DNA of 64,000 nucleotides from Voacanga thouarsii (taxonomy: Eukaryota > Streptophyta > Magnoliopsida > Gentianales > Apocynaceae). Shown in pieces: positions 48,425 through 58,245 of the stretch (positions are counted from its first letter, which is position 1; each line of letters starts with the position of its first letter). The notes under the pieces are model-generated. The model ran no database searches, was not told the DNA's origin, and saw only the letters and a program-made list of their open reading frames with translations. The stretch lies in contig JANUWF010002008.1 in NCBI GenBank assembly GCA_026120185.1, positions 597,501-661,500 of the forward strand. Direction: 5' to 3'. Both the position numbers and the translations under genes were made by a program.

Positions 48425-49700
48425 ATGGAAGTTAACCAAAAAAATAATGGTTGTAATGGTGGAAATAATAGAAGGACTATAGGTGATTTTACTAAGCTAG
48501 CAATTTCAGGTACAAATTCGAGTATAACTAAACCAAGTGTAGAAACCAATAATTTTGAAATCAAACATAACATTATCCAAATGATCTCAAACATGGTCCA
48601 GTTTAATGGGCTACCTGATGAAGACCCTAATTCCCATATTACTTGTTTCTTGGAGATTTGTGATACATTCAAAATGAATGGTGTATCAAAAGATACTATC
48701 AAATTGAGACTCTTTTTTCTCTCTCTTAGGAATAGAGACAAATCTTGGTTGAAAACTTTGCCTGTAGGATTAATCACTACTTGGAACGGGTTACCTGAAA
48801 AATTCTTAGCCAAATATTTTCCTCCAACTAGGATAGCCAAGCTTAGGATAGACATTTTTGCCTTCCGATAGTTAGAGTCCAAAAGCCTATATAAGTGTTG
48901 GAAAAGATGGAAGGAGATGCTAAGAAAATATCCCTACCCTGGGTTCGAATTAGGTATGCAAATGCAGATTTTTACTAGTGGATTGGATTTTGTTTCAAAA
49001 TAATTAATTGATGTATCTGCAAGAGGTACAATAAATTCTAAGACCCCAGAGGAGTTGTATGAATTGATTGAATATATTGCTATGAATAGTTACTCATGGG
49101 TAATGCAAAATAGAATGCTTGTATTCAGGGAGTTCACAAAGTCGATGTTGTAGCTACCTTGGAAACTAAAGTTGAGGCACTAGCTCAGAAGATGGAACAA
49201 ATGGCAACCCTTTCACAGGTAACAAATGGTAAGTGTAATTTTTGTGGAGAATGGTACCCTAATCATGAGTGCAAAAACATGGGTTCTTCTCTAGAAACCT
49301 CAAAGCAAGCTGTTTTTATGGGGAACAGACGACAAGGTAACAATCCATATAATACTGCCTATAACCCTGATTGGAGATATCATCATAACTTCTCTTGGAC
49401 TAATCAGAACCAACCACGGCAAAACCCCCCTAAACTTTAATGGAAATTAAAGGATCAACCTTCATTGTCTTAAAATTCACCACCACCAAAGTAATCATTG
49501 GAAGAATTGGCTAACAGAATGGAAAGCTCCACAGAAACTCAGTTTCAATGAGTAGGTACCGTGACCAAAAATTTGGAGGCTTCAATGCACAATTTGGAAA
49601 ATCAAATTGGTCAACTAGCTAAGCTTCTTAGTGATCATCAAATTAGATTTCTACCTGGGAACATGGAGAACAATCTATGCTATCACGATCGTGGAAAATG
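48425..49700 (+). pseudogene. Athila gag
   Basis: The frame 48425-48871 has NMVQFNGLPDEDPNSHITCF, RLRLFFLSLRNRDKSWLKTL and TTWNGLPEKFLAKYFPPTRI, the conserved retrotransposon gag core. After a stop the similarity goes on in another frame (EMLRKYPYPGFELGMQMQIF, then TPEELYELIEYIAMNSYSW). The frame 49159-49440 has a zinc-knuckle-like CNFCGEWYPNHEC and an Asn/Gln-rich tail. Pieces such as LENQIGQLAKLLSDHQ reach about 49650. Gag is thus complete in extent but broken by stops. Confidence 0.87.
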
Positions 49701-50890
49701 ATGAAGTTTACTTGCTCTCCCACTTTTAGTTTAAACAATCTTTTATTCTCGTATTCATATTTTTTTGCTTACTTCGTGTTGAAATTCATGCATGCTTTTA
49801 AGAGTTAATATGTTAATTTTATTTATTTTTTGTTATATATACAAGAAAAAAAAAGAGAGAGCACAAAAAGAATTTGTACCGAACAGAGTTGACTAGGCGC
49901 TGGTCCAGGTGATCTGACTTGGCACTGGGTCAGCTCAGGAAAAAATTTTAAAACAACAAATACAACCTTGCATTGGTCCAGTTTTCTGACTAGGCGTTGA
50001 GTTACTTTGGATACAGTGGTTAAAAGGCAGGTTTTGGCTCATTTTTTTTCAAAACTTATTCACTTCCCTCATTTTTTTTCTCTCGACCCACCGCTAGCTT
50101 TTCAACATAACCATTACCGAATTGCTTTAAGCTTCTCAAAAGCACCTTTCAAAAATCAAATCATTGATTTCCTCTTGAAAATTTGGATTGAAATTGAAGA
50201 AAAAACCATTTTTTTTTCAAAGTTGCAAGTTTTTAATCCATCCAATTGGTGCACGATTTCTTCCCTCACATTGTATTAGATGTTTGCCCATACATTGCAA
50301 AACATTATGGTATTTGTTTTCTGAATTTTCTATGGTTTGAATTTGAGTATTTCATTTTTTGTATTTTCTGGGTTATTTTTGGCCGAAAATTTGATATATT
50401 AATTCTTTGGAATTTTTGAATTCTTTGTAAATCGAATAGCATGGGTTCATAATTGGTAATGTTATTTTGTTGATAAAAATTCATGCTTTCACTTCAATTT
50501 GGCCAATTGAGCATACCTCTCATGTTATCTTGTATTATCATGCAAAGGAGAGTTCTTTATGTTTGGGAGATATTTGTAGAATTATATTAATTATATCATT
50601 ATACTTTTTTTGGGTATTCATTTTGATCATGATATTTATTGTGCACTAGTCTACATTAATCCATTGAGTAGTTATATTGATATTGTGCTTAGATTAGGAA
50701 ATTGTGTCCTCCTCTTGTGGGCATTAGAGGAAATTATGTTGTGATTTGGAGGTGGTGGTTGAGTTGTGAGTTGTGGTTGTTGAGTAGTGAGCTTGTTTGA
50801 GAGTTGTAAATGTGTGAGTTGTGATCAATTTTTCTTCTCTTGGCCTATTTTTCTTCTTTTTATGAGTTGATCATATCTGGACCAAGGGGT
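49701..50890 (+). other. Athila 3' internal sequence after the pol deletion
   Basis: No pol domain is seen. The segment 49890-50000 has GC-rich phrases (aggcgctggtccagg, ggcactgggtcagc) similar to those in the LTR. A 90-codon frame at 50007-50279 is low in complexity. This sequence usually lies between integrase and the 3' ORF, so the deletion joint is probably near 49700. Confidence 0.5.
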
Positions 50891-50904
50891 ATAGCTTAAC
50901 GTGT

Positions 50905-52190
50905 TAAGGGGTCTAGGGCATCATCTTCTTCTACTCCCTCTTTTGAGCCTTTTCTTACACAACTTACCCAGTTCTTTGAGCATACTTGTTAAATCTAGTA
51001 CCAAATCCATGTTAACAACAAAATCATAGTGGAGAAAACTTTTAAACCATCCCTTGATAATATCTTTCAGTTATCTACCATGTTTAGGAGATTGGGATAG
51101 GAGCCCATTATTAGACTCCGGGGTACTTATTATCCGGTGAGGGTTAAAGAGTTCTATGTTAACATGTAAGATAAAAAAAAAAAAAACCAACCTGGAGACC
51201 ATTTCTACTGTGGTTAAGGGGGTCCTAATTGAGTTTGATAGGGCTAGACTAGTTGCTATCTTAAGTGTGCCCAATGATGGTTTATGGATAGCTGTGGACC
51301 ACTACAAACTATAAAATCATTTCTGAGTCGACTTGGAGTGTGGCTGACACCCGTACCATATTGTGAATGTATAAGAGGGGACCTGTGGGACAGGTGAGCT
51401 ATTATTCCAATAATGACCTTAAAGTCCAACTGCGTGTCTTAGTCTATATTTTTTCCTTTAATGTGTAACCTAAGGCTAGTCGTTTCAATGGGTCTAGAGT
51501 GATTGATATCTATATCCTTCACAAGATTCTTTATATGAGCATATTTCCCTTATCCCACTTATCATCCAGTCTATGAGAGAAGTAGTCTACACTCGCCTTT
51601 CATCCATGGCCTTTATTTTTTCTTTGGTGATTATGCGTATCATTCAGGCCTTTGGAGTAAGTTGAGATGGGGAGCTTACTGAGACCACCACTAAGTGAGA
51701 TGTCGTGACTGAGCATACACCAGTTCAGTATGGGTATAGGTATCATGAGTGAGAGAGGAGATGGATGCGACCCTTTGAGGTCCAATACCTTGGGATGGAG
51801 GAGATCCCCCTTGGTGATGATGAGGAGGATGAGCAACCCTAACAGCCTCGAGCTCGTGCTAGTAGTTCGCGATCACAGCTTAGTGTTGGGTTTAAAGCTG
51901 AGATGCGCACTCAGATGGAGCAGCTAAGACTTGGGATGGAGACTGTTCTTCTCCAACTCAAGACTCGTTGGTTTATATGCATAGGAGGCAGGATGCTCAG
52001 GAGCAGTGACTGACCACAGATGCAATAGTTTTCTGGACATGTCGGCGGTACTTCTACCAGTTATGCTGCAAGAGGTGATGATGATGATGCAGATGATGAG
52101 GATGATGATGATTCTGAGGATGATGCCTCAGGACCTTCTACTTTTATTTTTACCTCTAGTTTTTCTTTTAGTCATTTTTTCTCTTTAACT
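50905..52190 (+). pseudogene. Athila-associated 3' ORF remnant (putative plant transposon protein)
   Basis: Pieced over several frames: RASSSSTPSFEPFLTQLTQF, then WRKLLNHPL-type residues, STMFRRLG, GTYYPVRVKEFYVNM, TISTVVKGVLIEFDRARLVA and VPNDGLW. A Ser-rich start, an F..N block and a V.G..I.F....L..IL..P block match the putative plant transposon protein domain carried by many Athila elements downstream of pol. An acidic Asp/Glu-rich tail is at 52075-52140. Many stops. Its function is unknown. Confidence 0.6.
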
Positions 52191-53556
52191 TTTAATGACT
52201 TTTCATAGATGTTAGTTATCTTTTCATTATTTTTACTTTTATTCTTATTTTATGTTTTGTGTTATGTTTCTTGTGTTTAGGAATACTCCATCATTGTCAA
52301 CAGAAACATGCTCTTGGGATGACTTCAATTTTGTTCTCACAATTCTTGATATGGAAAGTATTTCTTTGCCTTGATTTCTTCTCCCTTTATCTTTAATAGT
52401 CCATTTGGATATGCTTTATTGTGCTATTTTAGGCCATTGATGATAATATCCAATTTAAGTGTGGGGAGGGATTCAATTCAATACTTTCTATTCCATGCTT
52501 TCATCTTGATGTCTTTTTGAATGACATTTGGGATACATTATTTTCGTTGCAATTGATTTTTGAGCTTAAAATTGATTAATTTGTCTAAGATGAAATTATG
52601 ATTTTCTTTTCACCTTTGGATGTAAATTTGTCATTTATTATGGTTGGATTTTTATTAAAAATTAAACTTGTGTATTAAGTTAGATTTTGCTAAGTCTTGA
52701 GAATTTAAATTAACCTTGGCTATATTTGGTATTTAAGTTTGAATGTGGATGATATGATGAAATATGTGAAAAGTTGTTGATTAATTTTTGTTTTATGAAT
52801 TTATAATTTATTTGACTTTGAGTTGTGAATAAAGAATGTGAGGAAAAAAATGGAAAGCAATGAGTGGAGAAATCATTGTTATGGGAGCTAAAAAGAACTT
52901 GATTTGTTGAAGAAAAAAATGCTCTTATTTTGAATTAAAATAAGTGAAGACCTTTTGTTGAAAAGGGGATTAATATGGAGAGAAGTAGTAAGTATTGTTC
53001 GGTACACTCTCTTTAAATTATCCCGAAGGAAAAAAAGTAAAAGATGCCAAGAGGGCAAGAAAGAAATGAAAAGAAACAAAAGAAAAGTGCTAAAAAGAAT
53101 GATGATGACTATAGGGGAGCCAATACAATGTGTGAAGAGAAATCCATTCAATTAAGGCTATCAATTCCTTAAGTTATTGAAAAAAGAGAGTGGAGTGTAT
53201 CCTTATTTTATTACTTGAGTTGTGAAAATTTGAATTCATGATGATGGAATTAGTTAAATAGCTTGATTTGTATGATTTATGTTGTTTATGTTTTTGCTAA
53301 AAGGGTAGAATAATTTTCTTGTATTGACTATGAGCTTGTTTAACTTAATGTTGAAGGCCTTGGGATTATTTAGTTTAATACATGAGTTTGTAAGGTTTTG
53401 AAAGGGTTGAATGAATAACAAGTTTATGTTTAAAGTTGGAAGAAGGTTATGCTAAGGATAAGTTTGTTAAATTATTTTTCTTTGTTCATAAGATATTTGC
53501 TTAATGTTTAATTCTTGTTTGCTTGAGGATGAGCAAAGCTTATGTGTAAGGGAATG
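52191..53556 (+). other. Athila 3' non-coding region and polypurine tract
   Basis: AT-rich, with no accepted ORF. It ends gtaagggaatg directly before the LTR start tgatagggcc, a plausible polypurine tract. The upstream phrase gaggatgagcaaagc is frequent before Athila 3' LTRs. Confidence 0.55.
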
Positions 53557-54972
53557 TGATAGGGCCTAATTTTGGCTATATTTTTCTAGTTATTTAAAGT
53601 TATTTTGTGATACTTTTGATTCAATAACTAGTAATTTCTCTTCAATATTTTACCTGTGGAAAGTGTTTTTGGTAATTTTGTACAGGAATTGGAAGATTTG
53701 GAGTAAAATTATAGATTTTCAGAACTGACTTGGCGCCTGCCCAAAGTGGTTGAATTGGCCGTGGTTTTAATATGGAAAAACAGAGAAAAATAGTGCAAAA
53801 CTAGGAGAAACTAGTGCTGGATAGCACCAGTCCAGACGAAGTGACCTGGCACCGGCCTTACTCTGTTATTGCGATTCAAAGTTCTTTTTCAAACCAAATT
53901 GAAAATTGCTTCAAAGATTCACTTATTTCCAATCTGTACTGGGTCCAGGACTTCTGGAGAACGATTTTTAGCAACCAAGGGGCTTATTTAACCAAGAACA
54001 AGTGAAGATTAATGTATGAATTCAAGGAATCAAAGCTAAAATCATTTATTAAAGAGGAATTCATCATTCAAAAGAGCATTATTTCAAGGAGGTTCTCAAA
54101 GGAGAAAGAAGAAGGCTTGTCTATGAGTTCTTTCTAAGAATTTTATTTTATTTTCTTTGAACAATAATGAGATTAATGTTTGTAGTGTAGTTGAATATTA
54201 TTTTTTTAGATTTATGATAATAAATTAATCTAATCTTTTGTTCAATTAATTACTCTTCTTGGTATTTGATTACTGGCTTTTTAAGGGTGAATTGATGAGA
54301 TTGGACTATTCTTCTAATTAGCTTGAGAAAGAGGTTAGGAGATAGTCTTTGTTGTTTAATTCTTGATTTATTTTCTTAATCAACTCGAGAGAGAGAGGTT
54401 AAGTCAAGATTAAGTAGTAACAAGTTGTTGATTTCACCTAGAGATAGGGGAATTAATGATTGCATGAAATTGTCACCTAGAAATAGGGATAATTATTAAA
54501 GATTTGTGCTCTATGCATCTTTTTGTTGTTTTATTGAGACAGAGATATCCATTAGAATTGACTAAGAGATAGTGAAACCATAACTCAAGGGAGAGTGGAT
54601 TCTACATTAATTAACTCCTTCATAATGCTAAGGAAAGTGACTAATTGTGGCAATTGTTAATGATTTATTGTCAGGTTTTTAAGAGTAACTATTTAATTAC
54701 ATGTTTTTCTCTTCAAGAGTTGTGTATAAGTTTTATCTTTACCTTTATTTTTATTTTTACTCTTTATCACTCTAATTGGTACGTTAAACATTGAATGAAA
54801 AGTAATTAACGTGTACTTGTTCCTTGAGGATTGATACTCGTTAATTCCCTATGCTATGCTTAATGATGATTGCACTTGCTTATATGTGTGATTTTGTGAT
54901 TAATATTTTAATTAAACTTGATTAGGAATGGATTCAAAATTACATGATTTTTATATACCCAAATATAACGCA
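53557..54972 (+). repeat. Athila 3' LTR
   Basis: 1416 bp, uninterrupted, from tgatagggcctaatttt to tataacgca. It agrees with the two parts of the 5' LTR, whose summed length is about 1.4 kb. Confidence 0.9.
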
Positions 54973-55190
54973 TTATTTATATGCCAGTCAAACTTATCAA
55001 CAAAATCTCATGTGGGATCGGAATATTATATTCACCTCTCCTTTAGACCCAAGCATTCTCGCCGAGCCCAAACTTATTGATTAAATCTAAGACCAACTAG
55101 GCGGCATGTGATTCTAGAGGTAGCTTCTACTGCACACAGTATAGTACTTAGTTCCCATATCAAGGGTTGGTTATTTGCTCTAATATCAAA

Positions 55191-55327
55191 TGTCATGCCC
55201 CGTGCTCGCGGGTCCGGGAGAGCAACTATAGGTTGACAGTACTTACAGTCAACTACTTGGTTATCGCCCTCATTGGGCCAAAATAGATATCTAGACAATG
55301 CGTACTTAGGCCCATTCTAGTATTACA
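55191..55327 (-). repeat. Middle LTR of the tandem TRIM
   Basis: Starts tgtcatgccccgtgctcgcgg and ends tattaca. Compared with 55486-55672 it lacks about 50 bp after cccattct. It is followed by tcatctccttta, the polypurine tract of the neighbouring internal part in minus orientation. Confidence 0.7.
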
Positions 55328-55485
55328 TTCATCTCCTTTAGGCCTAAGTGTCTTCGATGGGTCCAAACTTATAGACTAAATGCAGGACTAACTAGGCGGT
55401 ATAGGATTTTAGAGGTAGCTCCCATCACTGATGATGCAGCACTAAGTTCCCATATCAGGGCTAGTAACCTTGTTTTGATGCCAAA

Positions 55486-55672
55486 TATCGTGCCCTGTGG
55501 CTACGGGCCCAAAAGCGTGCCTATGGGCTTAGCAGTACTTACAGTCAATTACTTGGTCATCGTTCTCGTTGGGTAAAAATAGATATCCTAAGTTGACAAT
55601 GGGTACTTAGACCCATTCTTATATACCATTCAGACTTATCATCAGAATCTCATATAGAATTGGGGTGTCACA
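55486..55672 (-). repeat. Right LTR of the tandem TRIM
   Basis: 187 bp from tatcgtgccctgtggc to ggggtgtcaca. In minus orientation it is the 5' LTR and is followed by tttggcatcaaaacaagg, a primer-site-like sequence. Confidence 0.72.
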
Positions 55673-56770
55673 GAGTAGTCCTCTTACTTCATGGTATAAG
55701 CATATTTAGAATATGTAGAACTAGATCTATAATAATGGTTTCTAAAAGTACTAAAATATGAGACACTCAGACTACTATTGCTACAACTATACTACTACCG
55801 TATAACTTGAGTGTGAGTTGGCAATTTGGCAAAACTGGAAGTATATACTTTGATATACTATAGGTAAAGCCCTATCGTAGGATTAATATACTTATATGTT
55901 AAGTATATATAACTAGTTAGGTAAGATAAACTCATACAATATAGTTTCAATACTCCAAGTTGGAGAAATCACCTATTTGTGATTACCCAAGATAATTTAC
56001 ATAATTTAAGGCCTTGGGAACATGACTTAGTATTGTACGCATTTAGTTAGCTCCAAGAAATAAATGGGTATATGCTAAAAGTTATGGATTATTGGACTAG
56101 ATGTGAAAGAATGGTATATGTCATTGAGAGAAGTATTAGTACATTTCTCCCATCTCAATTATGGGTGTTACGTACGGGTGTATTTTAGTCATAACACTTG
56201 TAGATCGAAAACATTGCTAAGCGTAGCATTATCTTCGGGGTCAATATTTTCTTGTGGTGATATTAGAAAATATTTAAAATGTAAAATACAACTATTTATA
56301 TAACAGTTGTATTTTGGTTATTTTTGTAGCCTAAGACAAAGTGTTTTTTGGTCCTCGAGGTAACCCGTAAAGTCTAGTTATTATTGGGCTAAGGATTTAG
56401 TCTTAAATAAATGAGTTTTATTTTATTCAATAAGCCTAATTTATTATTGAGTTGAAATAAAATAAAAGACCCAAAAGAAAAATTAATTAAAAGCTTGGTT
56501 TATGAGTTAATTAACTATTTAGGGCTAAAGCCTAAATAGATGATTAAAGTTAAACCAAGCCTAAACGAAAAAAAAGGCTTAGGATAAAGACTTGGTATAT
56601 TTGGATATTTAATTATTTATTTTGGGCTTATTTTGTTCTAAGGTTAAATAAATAATTAAAAGATAACCCAAGAACATGAACGAGAGTCTAAGAGAATAAG
56701 CCCTAGCCCTAGCCGGCCTACAGAAGGTTGGACGGCTAGAGCTTTTGATTGAGCTCTAGCTAGCTAGTGT

Positions 56771-56776
56771 TTATAT

Positions 56777-56816
<40 letters not shown>
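56771..56816. repeat. (TA)n microsatellite in the copia D LTR
   Basis: About 22 TA repeats with a single phase break near 56787. It is absent from the other LTRs of this family. Confidence 0.9.
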
Positions 56817-56819
<3 letters not shown>

Positions 56820-57339
56820 TATATCATTCAGGGTTTCAGAAGTTGATAGACGTTATTCCCAGGATATCAAAAAAACCTTAAGTCTTCTATTCTGTCTCTT
56901 GGTTACCTCACTTTCTCCTTTATTTCGTGTCTCTCTTTCTACCGTAGGAAAGGTTCAAGCTTTTTAGTTTAGGTAGTCTTCTCTAGATTTCTAGTTAATA
57001 GACATCCAAGAAAAAAGTGTTCTTGATTCTACTTCGTAGCGGTGAGTTAAGAAAAGGCCATTGATCCCAACCTTAGGCTTTTACCAACCAGTATTAGGTA
57101 GGGTCATACCTCAAAATATTGAAGATTGAAGCTTATGTAATGCAGTAGAATATTAACTGGACAGGAGCCAGAATCTTCAAGAAGAACACTAGAGGTTCAA
57201 CAATCCACAGTTTAGACACAACCTAAGCTCTCCTGATTAAACTAAAGAAAAAAGGTAAAATTTTTTTAAAAAATCTTTCGCTATGTTTTTTTTCTTTGTT
57301 TTGTTGCCACGATCCTTTCAACAATTTGTTCTTGTATGG

Positions 57340-58080
57340 AGATTTTATATGCTTTCCACTTTGATAGGAATCATAGATTCTTTTGACATTTTTCCTAACT
57401 TAGGAAATCCAAGAATTGCACCTGTTGAACTTAATTCATATAGCAATTAATAATTAACATATCCTAACTTCTGATGCCACGACTTTATTTCATCAGTTTT
57501 AGCCATCATATAGTTATAACTTTTGGATGTGCATATATGATAAAAATTACTGGAAGTCCTATGTCTAGAGATAATATATTTTCCTATTTTGTCAACTACT
57601 AGACACTTGATTTTGTTAAAGTTATCGTACATATTGCGATCGCATAGTTGACTGATACTTATCAGATTAGCCTTCAAACTATCAACATGTAGTGTTTTAA
57701 ATTTAGGCATAACTTTAATGTTTAACATGCCATTTCCAATCACTTTATTTTTTGAGCCATCACCAAAAGTAATAGAATCATATTTTTTGTGTTCATAATT
57801 GATAAAGAAATTCTTTTTGCCTATCATGTGATTTGAGCATCTACTATCAAGATACCAGACATCTTCTATAGTAGCTTTTAGGGAAACATTGACTACTTAC
57901 ACTTTGAATTCATTCTTTTTTATTCATATATGTTTCATCTTTGGTGCTTTGCCCATAATAAATAGGGGGTTTCATAGACTTAGATTTGAATTTACTCACT
58001 TGTCCTTTCGTTTTAGAAACTACAAATTTTATTTTTCAACATTGTTGAATTTACTATAACCAAGTCTAGTTTTTCATGTA
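57340..58080 (-). pseudogene. Copia E integrase start, gag-pre-integrase and protease
   Basis: The frame 57447-57827 reads SITFGDGSKNKVIGNGMLNI, then SLKANLISISQLCDRNMYDN and DEIKSWHQKLGYVNY, a gag-pre-integrase domain of a family different from A, B and D. To its right (about 57828-57870) is WYLDSRCSNHM, the protease active site with DSG changed to DSR. To its left stop-broken frames continue (ILGFPKLGKMSKESM) toward the integrase zinc site and are cut by the copia D LTR. Minus orientation. Confidence 0.84.
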
Positions 58081-58240
58081 TGTCATGCGATTATGGGTTT
58101 GATAGCATCCATAGTCAACTATTTGACCTCAATTCTTGTTGGATTAAAGTAAATATGTCAAGTTAACAATGAGTACTTGGGTCCATTCTTATATACCATT
58201 CAAATTTATCATAAATTTTATATGGGATAGGGGTATCACA
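58081..58240 (-). mobile_element. TRIM solo LTR in copia E
   Basis: 160 bp from tgtcatgcgattatggg to ataggggtatcaca, flanked by atgta on both sides (58076-58080 and 58241-58245). Its sequence matches the TRIM LTRs at 55.2-55.7 kb (tagtcaactatttgacctc, ccattcttataccatt-like). One LTR only and a perfect duplication indicate a solo LTR. Confidence 0.82.
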
Positions 58241-58245
58241 ATGTA

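Larger units (their letters stand above)
42426..54972 (+). mobile_element. Athila-type Ty3/gypsy element with deleted pol
   Basis: Two LTRs start tgat.gggcctaatttt and end taacgca. The 5' LTR is 42426-48064 with a nested insertion, the 3' LTR 53557-54972. After the 5' LTR comes ttttttgcaccgttgg, a decayed form of the ttttggcgccgttgcc motif typical of Athila. Inside are a gag remnant, then a jump to 3' sequence with a remnant of the Athila-associated plant transposon-protein ORF; protease, RT, RNase H and integrase are missing. Flanks ttcat (42421-42425) and ttatt (54973-54977) are at best a decayed duplication. The host site is the TRIM. Confidence 0.82.
32677..55672 (-). mobile_element. TRIM element with three LTRs in tandem, split by two insertions
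   Basis: Starts tgtaacgtctcgtgcccac and ends ttggggtgtcaca, flanked by a perfect 5-bp duplication gagta (32672-32676 and 55673-55677) in the copia D LTR. Its pieces are 32677-32727, 42340-42425 and 54978-55672, about 830 bp in total. In plus order: LTR of about 190 bp (three pieces, ending near 55030), internal part 55031-55190, LTR 55191-55327 (shortened by a deletion), internal part 55328-55485, LTR 55486-55672. Each internal part ends next to an LTR with the complement of a tggtatcag-type primer site (gataccaaa-like). There is no coding capacity, as in TRIMs. Confidence 0.78.
32366..57323 (+). repeat. 3' LTR of copia D, split by nested insertions
   Basis: The LTR starts at 32366 (tattagaatgtatgcc, the terminal TG mutated), runs to 32676, and resumes at 55678 with gtcctcttacttcatgg. 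Compared with the solo LTR at 5459, the two pieces are contiguous sequence. The end near 57323 (cctttcaaca) is approximate because a copia E fragment follows closely. Net length is about 1.95 kb, equal to the related solo LTR. The gap holds a TRIM and, inside that, copia B and an Athila-type element. Confidence 0.8.

Noticed and set aside
55031..55190. TRIM internal parts as SINE or tRNA-derived element
   Set aside because: No A and B box promoter pattern or 3' poly-A was seen; flanking LTRs with TG...CA ends and a 5-bp duplication fit a TRIM better.
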